From Tubiluchus corallicola (Eukaryota > Priapulida > Priapulimorpha > Priapulimorphida > Tubiluchidae): a stretch of 64,000 nucleotides of DNA. Positions 11,057-21,400 of this stretch are shown here, piece by piece (within the stretch, counting starts at the first letter, position 1; each line of letters starts with the position of its first letter). Location of the stretch: positions 374,001-438,000 of the forward strand of contig JAQGDQ010000175.1 of NCBI GenBank assembly GCA_030141605.1. The letters run 5' to 3'. A program made the position numbers and the translations under genes. Below the pieces are notes generated by a model. It did no database searches, was not told the DNA's origin, and was given only the letters and a program-made list of their open reading frames with translations.

Positions 11057-11203
11057 ACCGCCAACAGCAACAGTTATAGTAGTAATAGTAATAGTAATAG
11101 TAATAGTAATAGTAATAGTAATAGTAATAGTAATAGTAACAGTAACAGTAACAGTAACAGTAACAGTAACAGTAACAGTAACAGTAACAGTAACAGTAAC
11201 AGT
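11028..11203. repeat. Hexamer microsatellite (AGTAAT)n / (AGTAAC)n
   Basis: CCAACG triplet pairs lead into about eleven AGTAAT units, which switch abruptly to about ten AGTAAC units. A single point change has spread through half the array. Long frames here are repeat artefacts. Confidence 0.95.
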
Positions 11204-11444
11204 ACACGTGTTTCCGTTCCCTTGGCCCTCTGTACACGACTCTGCTTCAAGTTTGACTACTGTATCAGCTGTGCAACACATGGTTACAGTATTACATACA
11301 TTATTTTAGCTAGTTGCTCTAAATATTAATTTATACCTTAGTTTAATGTTGCCGTTTTCTGAAAAGTAGAAAATTTTGAACTATGAAATGTTTTAATTCT
11401 CCTATCACTGTCAAACATTGTAATTAACAATTCTATGGTTAATA

Positions 11445-11608
11445 AACTACTGCTGCTACTGCTACTACTGCTGCTGCTACTACTACTGCTGCTACTAATA
11501 CTGCTACTGCTACTGCTGCTGCTGCTGCTGCTGCTACTACTACTGCTACTACTACTGCTGCTGCTGCTGCTACTACTACTACTGCTGCTACTACTACTAC
11601 TGCTGCTG

Positions 11609-11643
<35 letters not shown>

Positions 11644-11832
11644 ACTACTACTACTACTGCTACTACTACTACTACTGCTACTACTACTGCTACTACTACT
11701 GCTGCTGCTGCTGCTACTGCTACTGCTGCTACTACTACTGCTACTACTGCTACTGCTGCTGCTACTACCCCGCCACCATACCTACACACCGCCATCCACC
11801 GTACCACTACCACCACCACCACCACTACCACT

Positions 11833-11867
<35 letters not shown>

Positions 11868-12050
11868 CATCTACACTACTACTACTACTACCACCACCAC
11901 TACCACTACCACCACCACTACCACTGCCGCTGCCGCCGCTGCCACACGCTGCTGCCACTACCGCCGCTGCTGCTGCTACCACTCGCCACCACTACCGCTG
12001 CCGCTACCACCACCACCACTGCTGCTACTGCTACTCTACCGCAGCCGCTG

Positions 12051-12115
<65 letters not shown>

Positions 12116-12709
12116 GCTGCTACCACTACTACAACACTACCAATACCACTACCACCACCACCACCGCCGCCGCCGCCGCCGCTGCCGCCGCCGCCGCTGC
12201 CGCCGCCACCACCCCGCCACCGCCACCACCGCTACCACCACCACCGCCACCACCACTACCAACCACCACGCCGCCGCTGCCAACCGCCGCCGCACGCCAC
12301 CACCGCCGCCGCCGCCACCACCGCCACCACCACCGCCGCGCCACCACCACCACCACCACCGCCGCCACCGCCACCACCGCCGCCGCCGCCACCACCACCG
12401 CCTACCACTGCCACCACTACCGCCACCGCCGCCACTGCCGCCGCTACCACCGCCGTCCACCACCACCGCCAGTACCACCACCTGCCACCGCTGCCGCTAC
12501 CACCGCGCCGCCGCTACCACCGCTGCCGCTACCACTACCGCTGCCACCAATACTCACCAGCTGCCGCTACCACCGCCGCTGCTACTACTACTACTACTGC
12601 TGCTGCTGCTACACGGCTGCTGCTGCTGATGCTACTGCTACTGCTACTGCTGCCGCTGCCGCTGCCGCTGCCGCTGCCGCTGCCGCTACCGCTACCGCTA
12701 CCGCTACCG

Positions 12710-12780
<71 letters not shown>

Positions 12781-12874
12781 ACTACCTCTGCTACTACTAC
12801 TGCTATTACTACTGCTACTACTACTGCTACTGCTGCTGCTACTACCTCTGCTACTACTACTGCTATTACTACTG

Positions 12875-12912
<38 letters not shown>

Positions 12913-13121
12913 GCTGCTACTGCTACTACTGCTGCTGCTGCTACTGCTGCTGCTGCTACTACTGCTGCTGCTGCTGCTGCTACTACTGCTGCTACTGCTG
13001 CTGTTACTGCTGCTGCTACTACTACTACTGCTGCTACTGCTGCTGCTGCTGCTACTGCTGCTGCTGCTGCTGCTACTGCTACTACTGCTACTACTGCTGC
13101 TGCTACTACTACTACTGCTAC
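11445..13121. repeat. 1.7-kb triplet-repeat locus (CTG/CTA with a CCA/CCG core)
   Basis: An almost unbroken run of about 559 triplets. The flanks are mixed CTG and CTA, the centre (11.77-12.58 kb) is CCA, CCG, CTA and CTG, and a (GCC GCT)/(ACC GCT) hexamer block lies near 12,650-12,715. A 592-codon frame, mostly Leu, Pro and Thr, results from the period of three and is not considered a gene: several frames on both strands are open, there is no complex sequence, and no splice signals are seen. Confidence 0.95.
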
Positions 13122-13838
13122 TGGAAATTACAGACAAGGGTTTCGAGGACCATATCAAAAAATTAAATTTGATGTCAAATAGCTTTAATAAAGAGAAAGC
13201 GAGCCTGTCCTGATCGCGCACTGTTAACACTAATTTATGTCTAATTTATTGCAGTCAGAAAGGCTGCATTACGCTTAAACATTAGTGGGTATTGATTGAT
13301 TGTGATTTTGCATTAATTGTGCTGTGAAAATAATCCAGTCAAAAATAGTCATTAGAGAAATATAACGATTTGTATAAATTCTAGCCACACTAATAATACA
13401 CTTTATTAACAAAATTCAAATTTAACTGTTACACTTTACATTTCAAATTAAGTTACAAATCACAACAAAAACAATCACATAATTCACAGCACTTTAAATA
13501 ATAATCTCACATACAGGCCTATATAAAAAACAAGAAAAAGGGGACCACACTTTTGTGGTACCTGCTGATAGGTGGTCACTGATCAGCGGTGACACTTTCT
13601 CTTTATAGGCAAGGTTAACTAAACGCATGGTTACACATGCATGAACGAAGCATACGATCTAAATAATATTGTAAGGCCACCAAAGAAGCCAGGCTTGGTT
13701 TAAAGCGGATTTTCCGTCACTAAACAAATAGAAGCACCAACAATTATTCTGACTCTTCTATACGAAGATACTTTTATTCTTAGCCTACTTTGTTTTTCAT
13801 TGTCAACAACTATACAGATAAAACAGGTGTTAGCGTTC
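13122..13838. other. 3' intergenic region of the collagen gene
   Basis: AT-rich with no exon recognised. Short mirror-like words occur around 13,540-13,600 (TGTGGTACC, GGTGGTCACTGATCAG). Confidence 0.5.
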
Positions 13839-13845
13839 TACCATT

Positions 13846-13851
13846 TTTATT
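13846..13851 (-). terminator. Polyadenylation signal of the collagen gene
   Basis: AATAAA on the minus strand, about 45 bases after the TGA stop at 13,897-13,895, at a normal distance for a 3' UTR. Confidence 0.7.
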
Positions 13852-13894
13852 TACCAAAATTATTGCACACAATTTTAAAAATAAAATCTGTGAC

Positions 13895-14139
13895 TCAGAT
13901 AATGTGTGAACTATGATAAGGATCATTATTATATATTAACTGGGATGTTCCGGATCCGGTACCCCGAGTTTTTCTTTGGTTACGCAGTCGCCTGCGATGT
14001 TTGTTTACTTCGTCGCTTAAGTGTTTTATCATGGAAAGTTCCTCTACCCTGCCTGGAATACTGGCATAAAGCTTCCTATGTGGAATTGGAGGTTCAGCTG
14101 ATACGGCTTGTTGGCCAGAGAAAGTGCAATCACATTTAC
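13895..14139 (-). CDS. Collagen-like gene exon 4 (C-terminal domain)
   Basis: 245 bp from acceptor TTTGTACATTTAG. The phase-1 junction gives G-K-C-D-C and then 80 residues to TGA. It contains a proline patch (AEPPIPHRK), a Glu/Lys/Arg-rich helix and a Gly/Ser-Thr stretch, with no family recognised. Joining the collagen exon here preserves the frame exactly, which is the main evidence that the exon is real. Confidence 0.75.
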
Positions 14140-16750
14140 CTAAATGTACAAAATAGTAACTTTAATTGTGACTATAAAGCGCCTATAATATAAAGAGTAA
14201 AAAAACGCATTTGTCGGTCTACAGTGTACCCTTTTTGCGCTACTTCAAGCAAAACTTCTTGCTGCCAGCGAATTATGGAAAATTTTTGCTTGCTGTAGTC
14301 AAATAGCAGCCACGCTTGGCACGACAGTTTTGTGGCATTAAAACTAGGCGTGTGGCACTTGGCATTAAAACTAGGCGTGTGGCACTTGGCATTAAAACTA
14401 GGCGTGTGACACTTGGCATCAAACAAAACTAGGTGTGTGGCACTTGGCATTAAAACTAGGCGTGTGACACTTGGCATTAAAACTAGGCGTGTGACACTTG
14501 GCATTAAAACTAGACGTGTGGCACTTGGCATCAAAACTAGGCGTGTGACACTTGGCATCAAAACTAGACGCATCAAAAATTAGACTTAGTGCAAAAATCA
14601 GCCCTTTTCTTTTGGTGCTTTCCTTTCCTTTCATTTTATTTTGAAGTATTTTTATTATTCTTGAAATAATTGCTAGACCAGCAGACCGAATTTCATACAG
14701 TCAGTAATTTACCGCTTTGCATTATTGCAAATAGATAAGTTTAAGATCTGAGAGTGGTCATTGTTAAAATGATAGATATAAACGAATATCTTGCTTACCT
14801 TGCTTATTATGTCTTGCCTTGTCTCGCCTTACCTTACCTTACCTGGCCTTACTTTGCCTTGCCTTGCCTTACCTTACCTTGCCTTGCCTTACTTTGCCTT
14901 GTCCTGCCTTATTATGTCTTGCCTTACAATACCTTGCCTTGCGTTACCCTGCATTACCTTCCTTGCCAAGTTTCATATGCATACAATTCTTCCTCAATGG
15001 TTTACTTTGGCCAACAGAAACAGTTTTCTTGTCCTCTAATGACCAAGCCCCGCATAGCTTAACTTGGGTTGCTAAACACACAATATGACCACACAATAAC
15101 ACCACGATAAAACGAGTTATTTTTAAATTAAGTTCATGAGTGCTAAACATGAATGCATACTACTTACCAGGTGGACCTGGCAATCCACGTGGACCACGTA
15201 AACCAGTACCAGGGCGACCAGGAAGACCAGGAGGGGATGGCAGACCAGGAAGTCCACGAAGACCCTGTGCACCAGATGGTCCTGATGGGCCAGAAGGCCC
15301 TGATGGTCCGGGTGGTCCAGATGGACCAGAAGGTCCAGTTGCCCCTGTTGGGCCAGATGGCCCTGATGGGCCAGATAGACCTGGTGCACCAGATGGTCCT
15401 GATGGGCCAGAAGGCCCTGGTGGGCCTGATGGTCCCAGTGGGCCAGATGGACCAGTTGCCCCTCTTGGGCCAGATGGCCCCGATGGGCCAGATGGACCTG
15501 GTTCACCAGAAGGACCTGGTGGGCCTGAAGGACCAGGATCACCGGGAGGGCCAGAAGGACCAGAAGGACCAGAAGGACCAGGGGGCCCACTTGGGCCAGA
15601 TGGACCTGCTGCACCAGATGGTCCTAGTGGGCCAGACGGCCCTATCGGGCCAGATGGACCGGTAGGCCCAGTTGCACCAGCTGGGCCCGAAGGACCAGAA
15701 GGGCCAGGTAGCCCTGATGGACCTGGTTCACCTGAAGGACCTGATGGGCCAGACGGCCCTGTTGGACCAGGTGGACCGGAAGGACCAGTTGCACCAGCTG
15801 GGCCTGAAGGACCAGAAGGACCAGGTGGACCTGTTTCACCAGATGGCCCTGATGGGCCAGACGGCCCTGTTGGACCAGGTGGACCAGAAGGACCAGTTGC
15901 ACCTGCTGGGCCCGAAGGACCTGAAGGACCAGGAGGCCCTGATGGTCCTGGTTCACCAGAAGGACCTGGTGGGCCTGAAGGACCAGGATCACCGGAAGGG
16001 CCAGGAGGACCGGAAGGACCAGAAGGACCAGGGAGACCGCTTGGGCCAGGTGGACCTGTTCCGCCAGATGGCCCTGGTGGGCCAGACGGTCCTGTTGGAC
16101 CTTCTGCGCCGGAAGGACCAGTTGCACCAGTTGGGCCTGAAGGACCAGAAGGACCAGGAGGACCAGGAGGACCAGACGGACAAGGATCATCACAATCTGC
16201 AAAATAAAATTGCACGTAAAGTAATTATTGTAAAAAAAAATTTCTTTGCTTTATCTATAAAAACTCTTGAAGAAAACTGAGAAAAGAGCTGTTTTCCTTC
16301 ACCGACTTACGTGCAGGCTCTAACTTTATACAATTCATCAATAAAATATTTAAACATTAGCAATTAATACTTACAAATTGTTAGTTACCGTTCAAATCAT
16401 CATTATCATTATCATCATCATCATCATCATCATCGTCGTCGTCGTCACCATTGTCATCATCTTCATCGTCAGCATCATGATCGTCGGCTGCAGTGGTGGC
16501 ATCATCATCATCAATAGGTAACGAGGCAATAATGATGATGATGATGATGACGATGAAAATGAGGATGATTATGATGATGATTATGAGGATGAGGAACATG
16601 AGAGTGTCTTGATTACATTAATACATTAAATTGATTACCGTTGTCATCGTCATCGTCATCATTATCACCCTGCGTTGTGAGGAGACAAGACATCAAAACC
16701 AACGCCAGCAAATACAGGTAGCCATGATTTCCAAAATTGAATGTCAACAT
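13895..16750 (-). CDS. Secreted Asp-rich collagen-like protein, complete coding region in four exons
   Basis: Join of 16750-16639, 16487-16389, 16196-15168 and 14139-13895 (minus), 1,485 bp, 494 residues. All three introns are phase 1 and all borders are GT-AG. Residues 1-28 form a signal peptide ([13 protein letters not shown] core). Residues 29-71 are acidic, with a long Asp run. Residues 72-76 are C-D-D-P-C. Residues 79-414 are Gly-X-Y collagen triplets rich in GPS, GPP and GAT. Near the C-terminal end there is one Gly-to-Ser break and one short triplet (PGTGLRG). Residues 415-494 begin K-C-D-C and include a basic helical stretch (about 445-470, [19 protein letters not shown]). Cysteines on both sides of the helix suggest disulphide-linked trimers. 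The Asp tract suggests binding of calcium or mineral (inference). No standard fibrillar C-propeptide is seen. ATG follows directly on an acceptor-like TTTCTTTCTAG, so a non-coding 5' exon is expected. Confidence 0.85.
14335..14578. repeat. 27-bp minisatellite in collagen intron 3
   Basis: About nine units of GGCATTAAAACTAGGCGTGT plus GGCACTT, with TGTGACACTT and TAGACG variants. It gives false frames of LVLMPSVTR-type repeats on the minus strand. Confidence 0.92.
14806..14965. repeat. Pentamer repeat CCTTG/CCTTA in collagen intron 3
   Basis: About 30 degenerate pentamers. All three plus frames stay open through the array because 5-bp units cycle the frame, so these frames are not genes. Confidence 0.93.
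15168..16196 (-). CDS. Collagen-like gene exon 3 (Gly-X-Y domain)
   Basis: 1,029 bp, phase 1 to phase 1, between acceptor TTTTATTTTGCAG and donor G|GTAAGTAG. It encodes [14 protein letters not shown] and onward in Gly-X-Y. A 108-bp (36-codon) direct duplication occurs within it (starts near 15,743 and 15,851), showing growth by unequal exchange. The plus strand also reads Gly-Pro-X through the whole exon, but without splice signals or a leader. Confidence 0.88.
16389..16487 (-). CDS. Collagen-like gene exon 2 (poly-Asp module)
   Basis: 99 bp, phase 1 at both ends, so it could be skipped without a frameshift. It encodes 33 residues, mostly Asp, with a 12-Asp run. The acceptor is CCACTGCAG, preceded by more than 100 bases without any AG. 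The upstream intron carries ATC triplets complementary to the GAT triplets of this exon. Confidence 0.8.
16405..16556. promoter_or_regulatory. Possible pre-mRNA hairpin across the poly-Asp exon acceptor
   Basis: On the transcribed (minus) strand, intron 1 has (ATC/TCA)n near 16,530-16,556 and exon 2 has (GAT)n near 16,405-16,445. These can pair and place the acceptor at 16,488 in the loop. Inference only; it could affect inclusion of the Asp exon. Confidence 0.4.
16639..16750 (-). CDS. Collagen-like gene exon 1 (signal peptide)
   Basis: 112 bp: 37 codons plus one base, from ATG to donor AACG|GTAATC. It encodes a hydrophobic leader and the first Asp run (DNDDDDDDN). The ATG directly follows a pyrimidine-rich acceptor. 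Confidence 0.82.
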
Positions 16751-18341
16751 CTAGAAAGAAAGATTACCTAGGAAAATTCATTTTACAGTAGCAGGTGTAT
16801 ACAAAATATATCCACAATTCTAATTAAGCTGTGGGGAAAACACCTATGCCTAACTAGTAATTAGATGGGTGATTGTCATGAAGTGTTTGCTGTTTCAACT
16901 AAAACATACATGCCGCCTCTGATCTGAAAGTCCACTTTATATGGCCTCCAAAACTTGTAAGGCTAGGACATTACTGCAATTCAGTACCTCATCTTAGAAG
17001 ATCATCTTTATCAACGAACTAGATTTTTCGGTTTCTGCCAAAACGATTTATGTTAAAGGAAGACCGGACAATTGTTCCTTATATTTGAATAATTAGCTTA
17101 GAAAGTTAATTAACGGCAGCCGAACACAGCTATTGCTTACGTCAGAAACTAAGCACAGTTATTGCAATGGTAGGCATCTTCCCTTGCGCGCCAAGCACTT
17201 TGCATAGGTGTTCAATGATGTCACGAAAATGAACTTTACATCATATGACGTCAGAAACTAACACGGCAGTTCATGATCATAGTTATCACGGTACCGCCTT
17301 CTATTTGTCAGCGCAGCGAATGTGACAAAAAGACGCCGCTGCCAATCTTAGTAGATTCACTGAGCCGCGCGTAGTTATTAGCTCCGAGGTAGTTATTATT
17401 TAATCTAAGCTTTGATTTAAAATAAGCTATTGTAGTTTTCTTCAATATTTTAGAGCAATCTTTATTGTGAACTAATGTTTACACAATCATCCGGTTTTCC
17501 TTTAAGTAGGCTTATTAAGAAGGCCTATGACTGAATGAAAAATACAACCTGCAATAATGTAGGCCATAACAAAACTAGACTAGACCAGCAACACGTGCCA
17601 CATACAAGATAAGATGGGATCATATTATTCGTCTCCTGCAAGTTTAGCAGTTCATAGAAACATCTAGATATTTTTAAAATTTAGCAGAGAGAAAATGAAA
17701 GATATTTTGTGGTATCAATGCAGAAGGATACGTAAATAGTATGAAGAAAGAAAGAGAAAGACCACACGGCAAACTAAGTCAGCCACCCTTATTTTAGTGA
17801 TTCTGTAGTTTTTAGAATAAACTGTTGATGGTGCAAAATTCCTTTGTTAAAATTCACCAAGTTGCTGAAAACTAGAATTAATAACAAAAGTAACAATGAG
17901 AAAATTGAACAATATATATGTAAATATTGTGTCTGGTATTTCTAAATTAATATTTTATAACACTGAAGTACATTTATATGTTTTAAAGTGTAATAAATAA
18001 ATTTTAAACCTAAAAAAAATTAACAAATGCAAAAGCAAAATAATTGAACTAATATATAATTATAGGTAAATAAAGCAGCATGATAATTACGGATATTAAT
18101 ACATGCGTGAAACTTCAAAATTAATTTCAGTGTTTTTAATTGCGTTAACAATGAAACAACTTGAAATAACGACTGAATTGATTAAACAAAAAATGCATAA
18201 CAAAGAGATAAGCAATCCTCTACGACTTATCAAACCCAAAAACTCATGGATTAATATTCAAAAGCAAATTACATAAAATATTCAATCAAAAAACGTTAAG
18301 CATGTACAGCATTCTAGTTGAATAATACGATAAAAACTTAC
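16751..18341. other. Upstream region or 5' intron of the collagen-like gene
   Basis: AT-rich with no exon recognised. The phrase TGACGTCAGAAACTAA and its variant near 17,140 and 17,244 point to degraded repeats. Confidence 0.4.
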
Positions 18342-18420
18342 TGTTGTACTTTACTTTTTCGATGAGTGTACGACTTCTAGAACCTTACCACTACCGACTA
18401 CCAATCATCAAACTTGATTT
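18342..18420 (-). other. Candidate non-coding 5' exon of the collagen-like gene
   Basis: A donor-like CAACA|GTAAGTTT on the minus strand at 18,342/18,341 could splice to the acceptor immediately before the collagen ATG (16,750), giving a 1.6-kb 5' UTR intron. No promoter element is clear, and the upper limit is arbitrary. Confidence 0.2.
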
Positions 18421-21400
18421 CGCTCGAATCAGAAAAACGTCCACTGATTAACAGCCAATCATCAGACATCATAGAAATAGGTAAACTGGCAAAAGTATGG
18501 ATTTGTATTGCATTTGATTAATTGCAAGTTTTATATTTGACATTTCAAAATCAGTGCATTGGTCGTAGCTGTGAGTAATGGATGAAATTAGCTAATACCA
18601 CTAGGCAAAGTTGCCAAGGCACCAAATTCTAGAAAAACTTTTTGATTTTAAACTTTGGGATAAATAATAACCTTAGTGCATGTGTAACTGCTTAAGTGCA
18701 CAACGTACAAACGAATTTCATGCCACAATGTAGGCCAAGGCCTCGGTAACACGGAGTTGCCTTCCCGCAACAAAACACGTTACGTCATTTCAGGCAGGCG
18801 CTACTTACGCGTTACTTTGTTTTTGTATTATTGTAGTATTACTGTGGTATGTGAAAGTTTGTAATACTTAGGTAGTGTAGTATCTGTAATGTTTTATATC
18901 TGTGGTGTTTATTTAAAGCGATATACATACGATATATGGCCTATTACTTTACATATAAACACAAATTATTGTGTATTGTTCGAATGTATAATTGTGCCAT
19001 GTGTCTATGTGAACGTACATGTATTAATTCCGTCTATAATATGTATTATTTTATATGAGATTGTGCTTGTAAAAGTGTGCTCTAGTTTTTTTAGATAGGA
19101 GTATTTTACTGTAGCTAATATCTTTTTTACTTTATTACTTGTGTTTTCATGCACCCCTACTGCACTCGCAGTTTTAATTTTTTGCACCAGACGCGTTTGC
19201 CTATTAGCAGTGTAGCCCAGCATTCACTGAATGATATTTCACACTGTATAATGTATACTATCATTGTTTGATGGCACATAAAGATATATATATATATTAT
19301 ATACATATATGTGCATCGTTTGTATAGTTTACATAAAGCAACAGAGCAAAGTAACCGTTAATAGCAGCAAATCCTTCCGTTCATAAAAACGTTTCTTGAA
19401 ATAGCAATTATAAGTTTATAAGAGATGAACTTATAAGAAATCGAAGCCCTCGGGAGGTTAATACAGAAAGGAAACGAATTTAAAAGAGGTGGCTGACACT
19501 AGACAGCAAAAAGATTCAATAAAGAAACTTTTCAAACAGACCAGAGTTATGATTGTCAAGCTACAATGTTGAAGTACATCAGTGAACTTCAAAAAGTAGT
19601 TTTGGTTTTAAAAATTTTCAGATGCAAAAGCTGAGAGAAAAACTAACCAAGAGTATGAACTGTTCATTAAGAATGGGCAGCTGAAATTCAAATTGGGCTC
19701 TTAGAGACCAAGGTTGGTACAAAAAATACCGTACTTCGTACCTTTACAAAATACCGTCCGTAATTCCGTGTCATAACTGCAAAATTGAGTCGTACCGTAC
19801 TAATGCGATAAAAATTAATATCGTACCGTAATTTCTTACCAAATTCTGTACCAAGTTCATGTTGGACATATTGTGAGAGTCATAAAAATTAATTGTAAAC
19901 TCGATTAATATATCAATTCCATTCTATTTATGCACCATTTCATACCATTCAGTTTGAAATTCCGTACCAATTATTTTAGGCAACAAAAGTTACATAACTA
20001 TGCACCAGATATAAATTTACTTTAAGCTACTTTTTGCTTTATTAATAATTATTTGGCAGACACGACGACTGTGTAATTGTCTTAAATTACTTGCTCACTA
20101 GTGACAAACTTTTAGTGTTAATTCAGTGGCCTAAAACACCTGCAGCTATAATCATAATCATAATACAACGCTAGTTAATACTAGAAGTTATATGCAGCTT
20201 TTATAGAAAAACTTAGAACGCACGTCAACCTAAGAAACAATCTAACATAAACCTACCTTAAGCTTGATAACTTTACCTGCACGTAAATTGTTTATGTGCA
20301 TAAAAATATCTAGTTATTAAATGCTGTGGCCATGCAAGTTAATAATGCCGGTGCGTCTCGAATTTCTTTTGCCGGCAAAGCAAACATTCAGCTCAGGTGA
20401 TATGCAGTTCATAAATCGTTGCTGTTTTGCACAGATCGGCAAAGTTCTAAACGTTCCTCGTTAAGGACATACATTTTGAAATGTTTTTGTTTCAAAAGAA
20501 TCTATATAACTTAAGATGTTCAGTGTATTTCTACACAAAGCGTTAACAGTCAAAAATAGCAGTTAAAATATCGTTGTTACATGAACAGGTGTGAAACACG
20601 GGAAACAAAATACCCGACGTTATTTACGGGAAATGACAACCCGGGGCTTCTAAACAACTGTCGGCTTCTGCACCCAAAACGAACAAATGTAGCAGCATAA
20701 GCTGTTTTGTTTTCGTGTGCTCTGCGTTAATTAGGGAGAACAATAAGTCGCACTCATGAGCATAACAAGTCGTCACGCAGAGTTGTTACAAGAAGCTGAG
20801 TAAAAATAGTACGGAAAAGGTACAGAAAAGGTGCGAAAAAACACTTTCGTACCGTACTGCTGAAATTGTACCGTAATTTGGGACAAACTATACTTTTAAG
20901 AAATCTTATTTCGTACCGGGACAATGGAATCATAAATTCAATCAAAACAACTCAGAAACTTTGTTAGTACCTTACAACACATGTATAAGGCATCCGGGAA
21001 CCATTATAATTGCATTATACATACAAAAAATCAATTTTGCGGGTTTTTTGCACAGTGGGTTGACATCATGGGAAAAAAAGACTGCGGAGGGGGCACTAAG
21101 AATAATTTCACCCTAGGGTATGAAATACATAGAGTTTGCTGATCAATATATAATAATTAATCTGTTCCGATTGGTAAGAATATACATAGGATCGAATTTG
21201 AATAGACTTACTAATAAATAATAATAGTGCTACATTTAAGTGACGCTGTTAATTTGCTATTGCATGTATACTATGCAGTAAAATATCCCAGTTGCTTCCT
21301 TTGAATATATAAGACATTCGCATCTCAGGCTTATGATATTTTAAATGAAATGGATAAGAGTTTAATAATGTCATAAGAAATTTCAACTGATATAACATGA

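Noticed and set aside
11435-13213. 592-codon Leu/Pro/Thr-rich frame
   Set aside because: Produced by the period-3 repeat; several other frames on both strands are also open and there is no complex sequence or splice support.
14172-14634. Minus-strand frames with repeated LVLMPSVTR or FNAKCHTPS
   Set aside because: Translation of the 27-bp minisatellite in the collagen intron.
14754-15088. Overlapping plus-strand frames rich in Leu, Pro, Ala and Tyr
   Set aside because: CCTTG/CCTTA pentamers within collagen intron 3 keep all three frames open.
15140-16207. Plus-strand 355-codon Gly-Pro-Asp/Glu collagen-like frame
   Set aside because: Mirror of the real minus-strand collagen exon; lacks leader, splice sites and flanking exons.
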